DNA of 64,000 nucleotides from Martinezella lusitana. Lineage in GTDB: Bacteria > Pseudomonadota > Alphaproteobacteria > Rhizobiales > Rhizobiaceae. Of this stretch, positions 18,552-27,661 are shown in pieces. Position numbers and translations under genes: made by a program. The stretch's first letter is position 1. Each line of letters starts with the position of its first letter. Location: assembly GCF_010668395.1 (NCBI RefSeq), contig NZ_WUEY01000009.1:1-64000 (forward strand), read 5' to 3'. The notes beneath the pieces were generated by a model. It saw only the letters and a program-made list of their open reading frames with translations. It was not told where the DNA came from and made no database searches.

Positions 18552-18693
18552 TGTCGATGTTTGCCAAACGAAAACATGGCTTTTGCGATCAACTTTAGTG
18601 TCTGATTTTGTTAGGTTCCTTGGACAATCCAAGTGCGTTTCTTCGGCCCAGCCGTGCGACGAAACGTCGCCATGCGTCTTTTAGATGATCACG

Positions 18694-19403
18694 GATGATA
18701 GTGAAGCTGTTTTCTCTATTTGGCGTGGTGAGGTCAAGCGCGACGCCACGACACTGGCGAAGATGCACCGCGCTGGCGACCTGATCTCAGTATGGATGCC
18801 GGACGCTCAGCTTGAGGCGGTACGCGACCTGGTTCGCGCCAGGGAGACATCCATGTACCAGCGCAACAAGGCTCGCCAAGCCCTGTCCAGCTTCTTGCAC
18901 GCCAAGGCTATCGCTACGGTGGAAGGAGCGCCTGGACTGTGGCCTATTGGCGCTGGTTGGCTACGATCCAGCTTGAGCATCCCGCCCAGCATGTTGATAT
19001 GCAGGAGTATATTCATCACGATCCAGGAGGCCGATGCCCGTCATGACCGGCTCGTAAAGCAGATCGAGGCTGCGTTTCCAGCATGGACATTGGCTCCTCC
19101 TGGTCATCGCGCTCCAGGCGATGCGCGGCGTTGCTCAGATCACCGCAGCTACGATCGTCGCGGAGATCGGCGACCTTGGTCGCTTCGACACGTCCGCCGG
19201 CTCATGGCGTATCTCGGGCTCGTACCTGCGAGCATTCCAGCTGTCCGAAGATCCGGCGTCGTGGCATCACCAAGGCCGGAAATGCCCGAGTCCGTCGGCT
19301 GCTAGTCGAGAGCGCATGGACTTATTGTCGTTCTCCGCGCGTCAGCGAGGAGATGCAGCGTCGTCAGGAGGGGCTTGACCTCTCCATCGTGAAGATCGCC
19401 TGA
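18694..19403 (+). pseudogene. IS110-family transposase remnant
   Basis: The translated pieces follow IS110 transposases in order: KRDATTLAKMHRAGDL and RDLVRARETSMYQRNKARQALSSFL, then QEADARHDRLVKQIEAAFPAW, then (another frame) AMRGVAQITAATIVAEIGDLGRF, then LMAYLGLVPA, and finally GITKAGNARVRRLLVESAWTYC in a third frame. The N-terminal Asp/Glu (DEDD) catalytic part is missing and at least two or three frameshifts are present, so it is dead. The gene-free 19404-19967 stretch that follows may be its degraded flank. Confidence 0.75.
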
Positions 19404-19967
19404 AAGGCGCAGTTGCGACTGCATAACGGCTATTGCATGATAGCTGGTTGGCTTCATCTGGGCGATTGGTCAAGCGATCGGCCCTGCTTCGCCCGCCGCA
19501 GCATGATGCGTCGACCATCCCGATTGCTGTGCAGCATTGTGGGCGGGGCCTGTTAGGAGAATTCGCGGCCCGCTTCTTCAGGCCGGTTTTACCGACGCCC
19601 GTCCGTTGGCAGAGGAAGCTCCGAGGCGAACACCGTGGTCCTGCGGTAGCCAACCCGCGCATGAGTGACTGATCCACCGTCGTTTCGAGCTCCGCCTCCA
19701 ACCCTGCACAGCAATCTATATTATTTTTACGTCCGTCCGAGCTGCGGAGTGCTTTGTCATACCTCGAGCCTTGACAAATGGACATGAGAGAAGGGGTCGA
19801 CCGAGACCGTGGCTCGGCCGCAGGAGAAGGCTTTCCCCACAAGCAGCCGCCAATTGCTCATATAGACATGAGCAAGCTCCATAATTTTGCTCATACATGA
19901 GTGAGTGGCGTTCGATGCGGGTGATTACGCGCCCTCACTCGTGAAGCGCTACTGCGGTGAAAGCAGA
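19404..19967. other. Gene-free, degraded stretch
   Basis: I see no convincing gene, ribosome site or repeat in these 560 bases between the IS110 remnant and the Fic gene. Several open frames overlap on both strands with no coding character. Confidence 0.4.
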
Positions 19968-21500
19968 TCAGAGGTTCGCGTAAATCGCTTCGATCCGCAT
20001 GGCCTCATCATCGGTAAAGCCCGCAAATTCCTTTTCGCGAGCCCGCTTCGACAGCCTGCCGCCGTTCTGCCGAAGGAAACGGTAGAGGAGATCCAGCACC
20101 CGATCCGGCATTTCGATCATGTCTTTCACCTGCGCCTTGAAGCTATCATAGCTTTTGAGGAACGCGGTTTCGGCAGGCAGGTCTATGTCGATTGTGCGTG
20201 CAACGCATTCGAACAGAAACTCGGCATGGGGCGTGGCGTCGAAATAGCGATAGAAGTCGGCGGTCTCGTTCAGGACCTCGACATTGCCCTGATTGGTCGC
20301 GCGCCAGCGGACAAGCGGCAGTATGCGCCGCGAATAGCTTTCCAGAACACGCCGGTAGTCGTCGATCCGGTCGAGGATCACGGCCGATATGGGAAAAACC
20401 AGTCCCGGCGGATTGAACTCGCGCTCCGCCAGAACGTGATGGATGAGATAGCGGTGGAGACGACCATTCCCATCTTCGAACGGGTGGATATAGACGAAGC
20501 CGAATGCGAGGGCGGCGGCGGCTAGAATGACGTCGAGGTTCGGCGCGGCCTGACGGTCGAACGCGGTCAGGCCATCAACCAGCGCGGGCAAATCCTCGTG
20601 GCGCGCGCTGATGTGGTCGGGAATGGGTGAACCGTCGAGCCGGTCATGCTCGCCAACGAACCCGCCCTGATCGCGCAATCCGAGATGGACGAAACGAGCG
20701 TCGCCGATGACGATCCGTTGCAGACGTTCCAGTTCAGCGCGATCGATCGGATAGCGGCCGGCTTGGCCGATGACCTGCCCCCAGCGCTGGATTCGATCCC
20801 GGGGCGGGTCTTCGCCTTCGATCTGAAAGCTCGATCGTGAGTCCTTGAGAAGCAGGAAGGCCGCGGTTCGGGCCAACAGATCGGCAGGCACGTCCGCGAC
20901 AATCCGGCGCGCTTCGGCGCCAAGATCGCGGGCGACGAGCTGCTCCAGCAGCGGCGTGCGGAAAATGAGCGGGCAGAACGCGGGCGTTCCGGGCAGATTG
21001 TTCTTCACCCGATGGCGCGAGGATGTCGTTCCCTCGGCGGCCCATTGCTGATCGGGATCGACGACCAGAGCATAGGCGCCGTTTGTCGCATCGGGCAGAT
21101 CAAGCCGGGCAGCGAGCAGCCATTCGTAGAGGAACCAGATGCGGCGGGTGTAGATGCTGGTGGGGGCCGCGCGGACAATCCCGGCGATCGGCTCCGGTCC
21201 GGTCGCCTGAAACAGGGTTTTCAGGACGGCGAGGTCGAGCCCTTCGTAGCGCAGGGCGAAGGTGAGATGGCCAATCAGGCTGGCATCTGGTCGGTGTCGC
21301 GGTGTATAGAGCTTCCAATCGTCGGCTTCATAGACCTTGTGGCGTGGGCCGATGGCGGCAAGGCGGATCGGGATCGGCGCCGCTAGACCGAAGGCGTCAA
21401 TCAGGGCAGCATAGCCGACCGGAACGGCCGCTTCCGGCAGCGGCCGTCCATGAAAAGCTGGTACGCTCTCTGAAAAAGGCTTCCTCTGCCCCTGTTCCAT
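19968..21500 (-). CDS. Fic-domain protein (predicted AMP transferase) with built-in inhibitory helix
   Basis: This 510-residue protein carries the Fic core motif HPFEDGNGRLHRY at residues 339-351, complete with the catalytic His and the GNGR phosphate loop. Before it, residues 224-229 read SFQIEG, which fits the inhibitory motif (S/T)xxxE(G/N); the Glu would block ATP, so this is a class II, self-inhibited Fic protein. The C-terminal part (about 440-510) looks like a winged-helix region. The start MEQGQRKPF is chosen because the upstream extension is low quality; no strong ribosome site is visible. It stands alone in a decayed accessory region. Targets are unknown. Confidence 0.85.
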   Translation of the reverse strand: MEQGQRKPFSESVPAFHGRPLPEAAVPVGYAALIDAFGLAAPIPIRLAAIGPRHKVYEADDWKLYTPRHRPDASLIGHLTFALRYEGLDLAVLKTLFQATGPEPIAGIVRAAPTSIYTRRIWFLYEWLLAARLDLPDATNGAYALVVDPDQQWAAEGTTSSRHRVKNNLPGTPAFCPLIFRTPLLEQLVARDLGAEARRIVADVPADLLARTAAFLLLKDSRSSFQIEGEDPPRDRIQRWGQVIGQAGRYPIDRAELERLQRIVIGDARFVHLGLRDQGGFVGEHDRLDGSPIPDHISARHEDLPALVDGLTAFDRQAAPNLDVILAAAALAFGFVYIHPFEDGNGRLHRYLIHHVLAEREFNPPGLVFPISAVILDRIDDYRRVLESYSRRILPLVRWRATNQGNVEVLNETADFYRYFDATPHAEFLFECVARTIDIDLPAETAFLKSYDSFKAQVKDMIEMPDRVLDLLYRFLRQNGGRLSKRAREKEFAGFTDDEAMRIEAIYANL

Positions 21501-21810
21501 GAATTTCAATACCGATCTACGAAATGTCGTACTAAATCGATACTTCTCATGAGAAATAATAACATTCAACGAATTTCGGTGAAATCGGCCTCTCGGGCCC
21601 GTCGCAACGACAGGAGCAGGATATGAAGATGCGGCCAACGCGCAAGCATCCTGATAGCCACATGAGGTCAAAACTACGACCACGCAGCCATGAGGCTAAG
21701 GAACCTATGCCACGCTGGCCCCGTTTCCTTGGTTGATCGCATGTCGGCGCGAGCAAGCCGGGCTCGCGCGTCTCCGACCGTTACGAGTGTCGCCGGTGCG
21801 GAGTTGAAAG
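21501..21810. other. Intergenic stretch upstream of the Fic gene
   Basis: About 310 bases contain the Fic promoter region. The AT-rich part at 21515-21575 is the likely site. No other feature is seen. Confidence 0.35.
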
Positions 21811-22077
21811 ATGCGGTTCGTTTTTCCTCATAGCCACGCATTTCGTGGCGGCCGCGTGGTCGTCGAGGAAATCTCGGATAAGGCCCCGGAATGCCTTGTC
21901 GAATTTGGCGACGGCACAACGGTAATCGCGCGGTGGGAGCCGAAGAGAGACGAGATCGATCTGTTCGTTCCAGCGTATCGAACGACAAAGGGAACCGAGG
22001 TGTCCGCTCGGCAATGGCATCTGACCCATTGCAAGCACGCGTGGCGCTCGCAGCCGAGGTCGCCAGCATCGGCGTAA
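21811..22077 (+). CDS. Hypothetical protein (88 aa)
   Basis: The frame encodes a protein with normal composition at its start (VVVEEISDKAPECLVEFGDGTT) and an EPKRDEIDLFVP segment, which has the look of a small beta-rich domain. The last 15 residues are low quality and may lie beyond a frameshift. No family is recognised. It lies in the accessory region, which holds several broken genes. Confidence 0.35.
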   Translation: MRFVFPHSHAFRGGRVVVEEISDKAPECLVEFGDGTTVIARWEPKRDEIDLFVPAYRTTKGTEVSARQWHLTHCKHAWRSQPRSPASA

Positions 22078-22238
22078 CGCCTGCGCTTTGCCATTTGCGG
22101 ATACGGCCCGTCGCTCTACAGTTGAACGCGCGAGCTAATAGATACGCGTCCCCCGGACAGTATTTTCGCGGAGAGAGATTATTTCGACATACGTTTGGAA
22201 TGGAGCGGCTATTGAGGCATTCGTGAAAGGAAGCAGCG

Positions 22239-22615
22239 ATGTCGGATCGTCGAATCTCGCTCTATTTCGGCTGGAGCAGACCAGCGGAGACGGGTGCGCC
22301 GCTCGGCGTCATCGACGATAGCTTCCCGGCGGTTTTCGAACTCCGAAGGCTGTTCCATCCCAAGTTCGAGGAGCTGGCGGATTCCGATCGCGTCGATCCT
22401 GGGATCGCGGGTTTCTGGATCACATCCAGAAGCCGAATTTCGCTGAATTCGCAGAACTGGCGGAAGCCCTTACAGGAAATGCGGCGTGCCAAGTTGAGCG
22501 CGTGAACGACGATGGCGCTGTATGGTCGCAAGGAGAATGGGCGGGAGTTACGGGCTGGGTAAGTCCTAGTGTTTATGGGCACCGTGAAGGACTTGGGCGC
22601 CGGGCCACTGCCTGA
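22239..22615 (+). pseudogene. Frameshifted hypothetical gene
   Basis: The frame opens with a GGAAG-type site and MSDRRISLYFGWSRPAETG and has good coding character up to DPGIAG near 22410. After that point the annotated frame turns poor (WITSRSRISLNS), while a second frame continues smoothly as FLDHIQKPNFAEFAELAEALTG and on to GEWAGVTGWVSPSVYGHREG before a stop at 22613-22615. A single indel near 22410 therefore seems to have split one gene of about 125 codons. No family is recognised. Confidence 0.45.
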
Positions 22616-22775
22616 GAGGATGGAAGCGGAGGTGGCGGAGATCCACGAGGGCCAGTGGGTACGGGTGAGGGATATGTTGATGGAAGATCGAGAGCGCATC
22701 CTTGGCCTCGCGTCGGACATAGTGACCTACGGGACCGTCAGGATCGAGCGCAGTGGAACGGCGAAGGCCGCCTGA
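22569..22775 (+). CDS. Small hypothetical protein
   Basis: This frame of 68 codons starts at GTG or at an ATG two codons later. The product includes ERMEAEVAEIHEGQWVRVRD and looks coding and acidic. It overlaps the end of the frameshifted gene before it. No family is recognised; it may be a second fragment of a broken operon. Confidence 0.35.
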   Translation: MFMGTVKDLGAGPLPERMEAEVAEIHEGQWVRVRDMLMEDRERILGLASDIVTYGTVRIERSGTAKAA

Positions 22776-22819
22776 CACCACGTTCCGCCGACCGTTACAA
22801 CGAGCGACGTCGACTTGAG

Positions 22820-23065
22820 GTGTCGCCCAACGTTGATGAATCGTTCAGTGGCGGCGTAGCGGCGTTGAAACTCACGCGCGCTATCAGCGAGCTGTTTCAA
22901 GAGGCGGCACATATAGGTGATACGCGCGCCCTCAATGCGGCCATAACGCTTGGGGCCGCGATGCTGGAGGTCTTGGGGTTGGTTGGCGGAACATTCCGGC
23001 TTTCGAGCGTCAGCCCGACCGCGCAGCATGCCCCACCCACCCAAACGGCATTCGAGGATGGCTAG
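22820..23065 (+). CDS. Small hypothetical protein
   Basis: From a GTG start, this frame encodes about 81 residues with convincing helices (ALKLTRAISELFQEAAHI and ALNAAITLGAAMLEVLGLV). The upstream extension of the open frame is basic and of poor coding quality. No family is recognised and the start is uncertain. Confidence 0.35.
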   Translation: MSPNVDESFSGGVAALKLTRAISELFQEAAHIGDTRALNAAITLGAAMLEVLGLVGGTFRLSSVSPTAQHAPPTQTAFEDG

Positions 23066-23189
23066 CCATGGTGTTCCGACTTACGCTGTGATCGGAAGCC
23101 CAAGGGAAGGGATTCCCGTGACAACATCCGCGCCGGCACGATCGGTGGCCGTGACTATTCTCTTGTAATTCCAGCTTCCGTGAACTAAA

Positions 23190-23207
23190 TGTGGTTACGT
23201 AACCACA
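23190..23207. promoter_or_regulatory. Perfect 18-bp palindrome, likely toxin-antitoxin operator
   Basis: TGTGGTTACGTAACCACA is a perfect palindrome located 30 bases before the antitoxin start. Type II antitoxins usually repress their own promoter at such sites. Confidence 0.7.
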
Positions 23208-23236
23208 AATATCGGAGCCACGTGTTGGAGGCTGCC

Positions 23237-23491
23237 ATGACTGTCACAACGCTTTCAGGCCGTGAACTTAATAACGATCTAGGCCGCGCAAAACGCGCCG
23301 CCAAGGACGGCCCTGTCATCATTACTGACAGGGGACGGCCGGCGCATGTCCTCTTGTCATTTGATGAGTACAAGCGGCTTACCGGTAAGATGCGGACGCT
23401 CGGTGATATGCTGGCCGTGCCGGGAGCAGAAGACGTTGACTTGCCTCTCCCGCCGCGTACTGAGCATGCCAAGCCGGTTGACCTGTCCTGA
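23237..23491 (+). CDS. Phd/YefM-type antitoxin
   Basis: This 84-residue protein starts at ATG after a perfect GGAGG. It has the Phd/YefM DNA-binding N-terminus (LSGRELNNDLGRAKRAAKDGPVIITDRGRPAHVLLSFDEYKRL), followed by a flexible proline-rich tail that would bind and block the toxin. Its stop overlaps the toxin start (TGATG), so the pair is co-translated. It probably represses its own promoter at the palindrome at 23190-23207. Confidence 0.85.
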   Translation: MTVTTLSGRELNNDLGRAKRAAKDGPVIITDRGRPAHVLLSFDEYKRLTGKMRTLGDMLAVPGAEDVDLPLPPRTEHAKPVDLS

Positions 23492-23916
23492 TGCTATTAC
23501 TTGATACCAATGTCGTGTCTGAGCTGCGCAAAGTCGCGAGCGGCAAAGCTGATCCCAATGTCGCGATCTGGAACGAAACCATCGATCCAGCCGAAACCTT
23601 CATTTCGTCCGTGGTTCTGCACGAGCTGGAGATTGGCGTTCGGCTGATGGAGTACAATGACTCCATCGCCGGGAAGATACTACGCAACTGGCTGGAAAAT
23701 ACGGTCATCGGGACATTTTTCCGCCGTATCCTGCCGCTAGACGGGGCGGCAGCCGTTCAGGCGGCGAAATGGCATGTACCCAATCCCAAGCCGATCAATG
23801 ACGCCTATATCGCGGCGGTAGCGATAACCCGGCGTATGACATTGGTCACACGAAACGTCAAAGATTTCGAGGGCATGGGAGTGGCGCTGGTGAACCCGTG
23901 GAATATGCTGGCATAG
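23491..23916 (+). CDS. VapC/FitB-like PIN-domain toxin (ribonuclease)
   Basis: This 141-residue protein has the four acidic positions of PIN nucleases: D5 (MLLLDTNVVSE), E45 (LHELEIG), D104 (INDAYIAA) and D125 (TRNVKDFEG). The family cuts RNA, often tRNA, and is held inactive by its partner antitoxin. It is translationally coupled to the Phd-type antitoxin gene. All key residues are present, so it is predicted to be functional. Confidence 0.88.
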   Translation: MLLLDTNVVSELRKVASGKADPNVAIWNETIDPAETFISSVVLHELEIGVRLMEYNDSIAGKILRNWLENTVIGTFFRRILPLDGAAAVQAAKWHVPNPKPINDAYIAAVAITRRMTLVTRNVKDFEGMGVALVNPWNMLA

Positions 23917-24199
23917 TAGTTTTGGATTCCAACTGAATCTTCCCCCTCGATTCCCCTCTCGATCCGAACAGTGTCACCCTTACTTTCCGGCGTCCGTGAG
24001 CGTTTGTGCTACATGGTTATGTCCGGACCCATTTTCCAGCAGCAGCGTTGGCGGCCGGGCGTGACTGAGGCCGCGGCCGGGTTGCGGCGCTTATTTCACA
24101 TGACCATTGGTGGCAAGTCCGCAAATGACCCCGAACTCAGACGGCGGCCGTGGCGTAGACCTGCCCCTCCTATAAGACACAGTCCGCTAATGGGCGATC

Positions 24200-24559
24200 A
24201 TGCGCTTGAGCCCGAGACCGTGCGCAGCATGCGCCGACGGCGTTTGGTATCTGGGCGAGGTCGCCGTGAAATGCACTGGCAGAAAATTCTGGTTCTGGCG
24301 CGCGGTCGATCAGCATGGCCCCGTTTTGGGGAAATCCATACAAAATGGGCGCGAGGCGCCGGGCCGGCTCGTTGGTCGCATAAGGGTCTCAACAATCGCG
24401 CCGAGAACAGCCATCTGTCGTTTCGAAACGCGAGCGGACCATGCAGGGTCATCGATCTTTCGGAAATGTGCAACGGTTCGTCGCCACGCGCTCGGTCATC
24501 CGCAGCTCCTTTTCAGCTCCCTCATGCCGCCGAACCGCACAAACAATTCGCTACCATAG
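24200..24559 (+). pseudogene. IS6-family (IS26-like) transposase remnant
   Basis: The first frame reads VWYLGEVAVKCTGRKFWFWRAVDQHG, matching the first catalytic Asp region of IS6-family transposases (VWHLDEVvi, KHWLWRAVDQDG) but with the catalytic Asp changed to Gly. The C-terminal landmark HKGLNNRAENSHLSFR follows in another frame. The middle, with the second Asp, is deleted. No terminal repeats are visible. It is an inactive fragment. Confidence 0.75.
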
Positions 24560-24833
24560 GCTCGAGGCTTCCGATGCTTGGAAAGCTGCGGCTCGCATCG
24601 CCTGAAAACCTAAGACCCCTGGGCTTTCTCAGGCAGAGGGATTACCGTGACAACACCGGTGTTTCCACTGTCTGCATTTTGCCGGACATCTCCAGGCGTC
24701 AGGGTCTGGGGAAGTTCAGGACGATGCGGCTATTTTGATTTTCGAGATGGGTTGGTCAGAGGAGATTATGTCCAGATGTAAAGCTCAATGATACAACCTA
24801 ATGTTGATAGTTGTCGTTTTTAAAAACTAAAAG
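24560..24833. other. Gene-free stretch upstream of cold-shock promoter
   Basis: No gene is supported here. Base composition becomes AT-rich towards the cold-shock promoter. Confidence 0.35.
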
Positions 24834-24862
24834 TTGACATACTGAAGAGGTCAGCCTATACA
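24834..24862 (+). promoter_or_regulatory. Sigma-70 type promoter of the cold-shock gene
   Basis: TTGACA (24834-24839), a 17-base spacer and TATACA (24857-24862) make a near-consensus promoter. It predicts a leader of about 135 bases before the csp start, the kind of long leader known to control cspA-type mRNAs at low temperature. Confidence 0.75.
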
Positions 24863-25005
24863 TCGGTTATCGATATTTGCTTGCTGAGCTTTGGTTACCG
24901 CGCATTTGGCACCGCGCCCTGAACGAACCTTCCCTTCAAAAATCGCTATCACCATCCGCGGCGCATGAGTGCTGTGGTTCTTCTATTGCTAGGAAAGGGT
25001 TCATC

Positions 25006-25215
25006 ATGACCACCGGCACAGTTAAATGGTTCAATTCCACCAAGGGCTTCGGCTTCATCCAGCCTGACAATGGCGGCGCTGACGCGTTCGTCCATATCTC
25101 GGCCGTCGAGCGCGCAGGCATGCGTGAACTGGTTGATGGCCAGAAGATCGGCTATGAGCTGGAGCGTGACATCAAGTCGGGCAAAATGTCGGCTTGCAAT
25201 CTGCAGGCTGCGTAA
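25006..25215 (+). CDS. cspA: Cold-shock protein (CspA family)
   Basis: This 69-residue OB-fold protein has both RNA-binding motifs, KGFGFI and FVHISAV, and the TVKWFNSTKGFGFIQPD start of the family. The start follows AGGAAAGGG. It acts as an RNA chaperone. The middle (RAGMRELVDGQKIGYELERD) is typical of the rhizobial members. It is the first gene of a cluster with a small basic protein and a broken DUF6481 gene. Confidence 0.95.
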   Translation: MTTGTVKWFNSTKGFGFIQPDNGGADAFVHISAVERAGMRELVDGQKIGYELERDIKSGKMSACNLQAA

Positions 25216-25350
25216 GTCACCCTGGTATCTGCTTTCCGTTGACCACGGATGTACTGGCACTGTCGAGAGCACGATACCAACCGAGGTCAGGCAAGTTGCC
25301 TGGCCTTTTTTACTGCCGCGGTATCTCGCGGCCCATCATTCGGGAAAATC

Positions 25351-25575
25351 ATGTCACAAACATATAGCAAATCCCGCCAGCAGGCTGAGATTGCCTTCAG
25401 CCATGCCCAGTCGCAGTTCTTCGCCCGCAACAGCGCGGTCGATGAGCTCGATTCCATCGTTCGCTCCCGCGAGGAAAAGACCCTGCGGCTTCGCGAAGCA
25501 CGGTTGGCAAAGGAATTGCAGGATCGAGCAGCCGTGACTGCCTCTCTGCTCACCAAGCGAGCGAAAACGGCCTGA
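25351..25575 (+). CDS. Small charged protein downstream of csp
   Basis: This 74-residue protein starts at ATG (MSQTYSKSRQQAEIAF). It is rich in Lys, Arg, Glu and Ala and is predicted to be almost wholly helical (REEKTLRLREARLAKELQDRA). It resembles the 62-residue protein encoded at 354-542. Its place directly after a cold-shock gene suggests co-expression or stress-related use, but its activity is unknown. Confidence 0.65.
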   Translation: MSQTYSKSRQQAEIAFSHAQSQFFARNSAVDELDSIVRSREEKTLRLREARLAKELQDRAAVTASLLTKRAKTA

Positions 25576-25611
25576 AAGCTCGTTCTCACAATACGATCCA
25601 GGGACAGGCAT

Positions 25612-25961
25612 TTGAAGAACACCAGAAACAATGAGCTCTCCGATCGCCGCTCGGCATCAGCGGATGCAAAGACTGCTCTCCTGAATGCCTATCGCACTGC
25701 AAAGACCGCAGCCGAGCCAATCAATTTGGCAAGGCAGGGGGAACGCGTGAAGCTTGTGGAATCGGAGCGCCGGGTAACCGAAGCAGCCGAGCAGCTGCAC
25801 GCCGTGGCTGACGAGGTCCGAGCCGCCACCGAAGCACTTGAGAAAAGCCGTATCACAGCGTCATCGAGGACGAAGCGGCATGAAAGGCTGAACGCGATCG
25901 ACAATATGCCAATCGTAAGGCGAGACAGGCTCAGGTTCCAGGACCGGCTGCACGTAGATGA
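25612..25961 (+). pseudogene. DUF6481-family gene broken by a frameshift and a stop
   Basis: The gene starts at TTG (MKNTRNNELSDRRSASADAK, in the DUF6481 style) and keeps good coding character for about 80 residues, including a long Ala/Glu helix. Near 25850 the frame shifts. In the expected frame the text continues as HSVIEDEAA, then a TGA at 25881-25883 where an Arg codon (CGA) would be expected, then KAERDRQYANRKARQ to a stop at 25959-25961. The annotated frame instead runs on to 26064 with unrelated sequence. It is most likely a recent pseudogene. Confidence 0.65.
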
Positions 25962-26069
25962 GCGATTGAATACTCAAGGTTGGTCGATGCGGCATTGCCA
26001 CATGAGCGGCCAGAGCCCTTCCGGAACGGCATATGCCACTCCGTCCCGACAGGAGTCTCCATAGTAGAA

Positions 26070-26331
26070 AATACGGGTGAGCTACAGGTTATCAATACTG
26101 CCTGGCACATTGCGATTCAGGAGATCCTGCGGATGGTCATTCGAGACATGCATCACACGGGTGGGCAGCAGGCATTCATGGACCAGAGCGCATCGAGGAG
26201 GAGGCCGTCGACGGTATCCATACGGACCTGCGGTTGCGGGGACCCGACGAATGGACAGAAGTACTTGTTATAAAGAAAAGGCGAGCAATTTTGTCACGAC
26301 ACTGCTGACATCCTTCACATTTGACCGCGCT
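26070..26331 (+). pseudogene. Possible frameshifted small gene
   Basis: One frame reads AWHIAIQEILRMVIRDMHHTGGQQAFMDQ and then turns poor, while another frame continues with ERIEEEAVDGIHTDLRLRGPDEW. Together they look like one small helical protein interrupted by an indel near 26195. There is no recognised family and no clear start. The rest of the 25962-26695 stretch shows nothing I can support. Confidence 0.25.
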
Positions 26332-26695
26332 TGATGCAAAGAGACGCGGCTTCTCAAGCCGCCCGTTTCATCGACTTCGTCGGTCGATTGATCGCCTGTT
26401 CAAGCGACCGCTGCCCGTCCCCCGTTCTCCCAAGCACTCGTCTTCATCTGGCTCCAGGTCGGTCACCAACCCCAGGTATTGACGAAGATTGCCCTGAAAA
26501 GCTCAGAGAGTTCGGTCTGAGGCGCTTTCGTCTCCTCTGTATCGGCCTGTTTTTCCGTTACCTTGTGCTGATTCCCGGCTCACTGCCACCAGCCAGCAAG
26601 CGCAACCACCTTATTCCTCCATATGCCGGCCAGGGAACTAGTCACGCTGCACAAAGTTTATCTCACGCAGCCCACAACGGAAATGAGGGATCAAA

Positions 26696-26926
26696 ATGGG
26701 AAACGCATCGAAAAAGCTTGCAGAAGAATACCGGCGTCTCGGCGGCCGCCGCATTGCCGTAATCGATGACAACCTTGGCTCATCGCGCAATTGGGAGGGC
26801 GATCCTCCGGAGGCTGCCAAGTTCTGGAAAGAGCAAATTGCATGCTTGTCCGATCGTGAGAAGCGGGACGTCCAAACTTTCCTTCCGTCGATCAATGACG
26901 AAAGTGACGAGCCGGCATCCAAATGA
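26696..26926 (+). CDS. Small hypothetical protein (76 aa)
   Basis: An ATG follows GAGGGATCAAA, a good ribosome site. The product is soluble and charged, with a GGRRIAVIDDNLGSSRNWEGDPPEA stretch and an acidic C-terminus. Similar small proteins seem common in rhizobia as far as I can tell, but I know no function. It lies 57 bases before the cupin gene and may be co-transcribed with it. Confidence 0.55.
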   Translation: MGNASKKLAEEYRRLGGRRIAVIDDNLGSSRNWEGDPPEAAKFWKEQIACLSDREKRDVQTFLPSINDESDEPASK

Positions 26927-26983
26927 CAGATAGAATCTCAATCGGTTCAAGACGCCTGGCCACCTGATGGAGAGAAGCGCTGG

Positions 26984-27475
26984 ATGAACATCGAGAAAAT
27001 GGTGTTTGAGCCGAGTGGCTGGGTACCAAACAACCAGCGGTTTCCCGTTTTGATTTACAGGGGAGCTTTGCCGCCCGGCCATTCATCTGCAGATTTCGAA
27101 ACTTTGTTCGCTACAAACGGATGGACTGGCATCTGGAAAAACGGCGTCTTTAACTACCAGCATTATCATTCTGGAGCCCACGAGGTATTGGGTATTGAAC
27201 GCGGCAGCGCTACTCTATTGATCGGTGGCTCACATGGACAGCCGATAGAGGTCTCAAGGGGAGACTGTCTGGTTCTCCCCGTTGGAACGGGGCACCGAAG
27301 CCTTGGTTGCTCCACGAATTTCGAGGTCGTGGGGGCTTATCCGGAGGGGCAGTATGCCGACATTCAGACGGCCGATCCCACCAGCGCCATGCTGGCGACA
27401 ATCTCCTCATTGCCCGTGCCAGTTGCCGATCCCATCCTAGGACCGTCGGGAGGGATCGTGGAGAGTTGGCGTTGA
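26984..27475 (+). CDS. Cupin-domain protein (YjlB-like)
   Basis: This 163-residue protein starts at ATG after GGAGAG. The cupin metal site is visible in NYQHYHSGAHEVLGIERG, with a second conserved strand at GDCLVLPVGTGHRS. It starts MNIEKMVFEPSGWVPNNQRFPVLIY, a beginning typical of the YjlB-like family. The reaction is unknown. The protein is intact although its surroundings are decayed. Confidence 0.75.
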   Translation: MNIEKMVFEPSGWVPNNQRFPVLIYRGALPPGHSSADFETLFATNGWTGIWKNGVFNYQHYHSGAHEVLGIERGSATLLIGGSHGQPIEVSRGDCLVLPVGTGHRSLGCSTNFEVVGAYPEGQYADIQTADPTSAMLATISSLPVPVADPILGPSGGIVESWR

Positions 27476-27661
27476 ATTGCTGGACAGAAGGCGATGAAAG
27501 ATGGATCGGCCAAATGTTACTGCACCACTGAATTCGCGGCATTGTTGCGGCCTTCATCACCACTTTGCAACGTTAATCAAGACAGTCTCTTTAACCTTGG
27601 GAACGATGATGAACTGAGTAGACGTCTCCTGCGTTCAAAATTTGCCACCGTCGATCGCACC

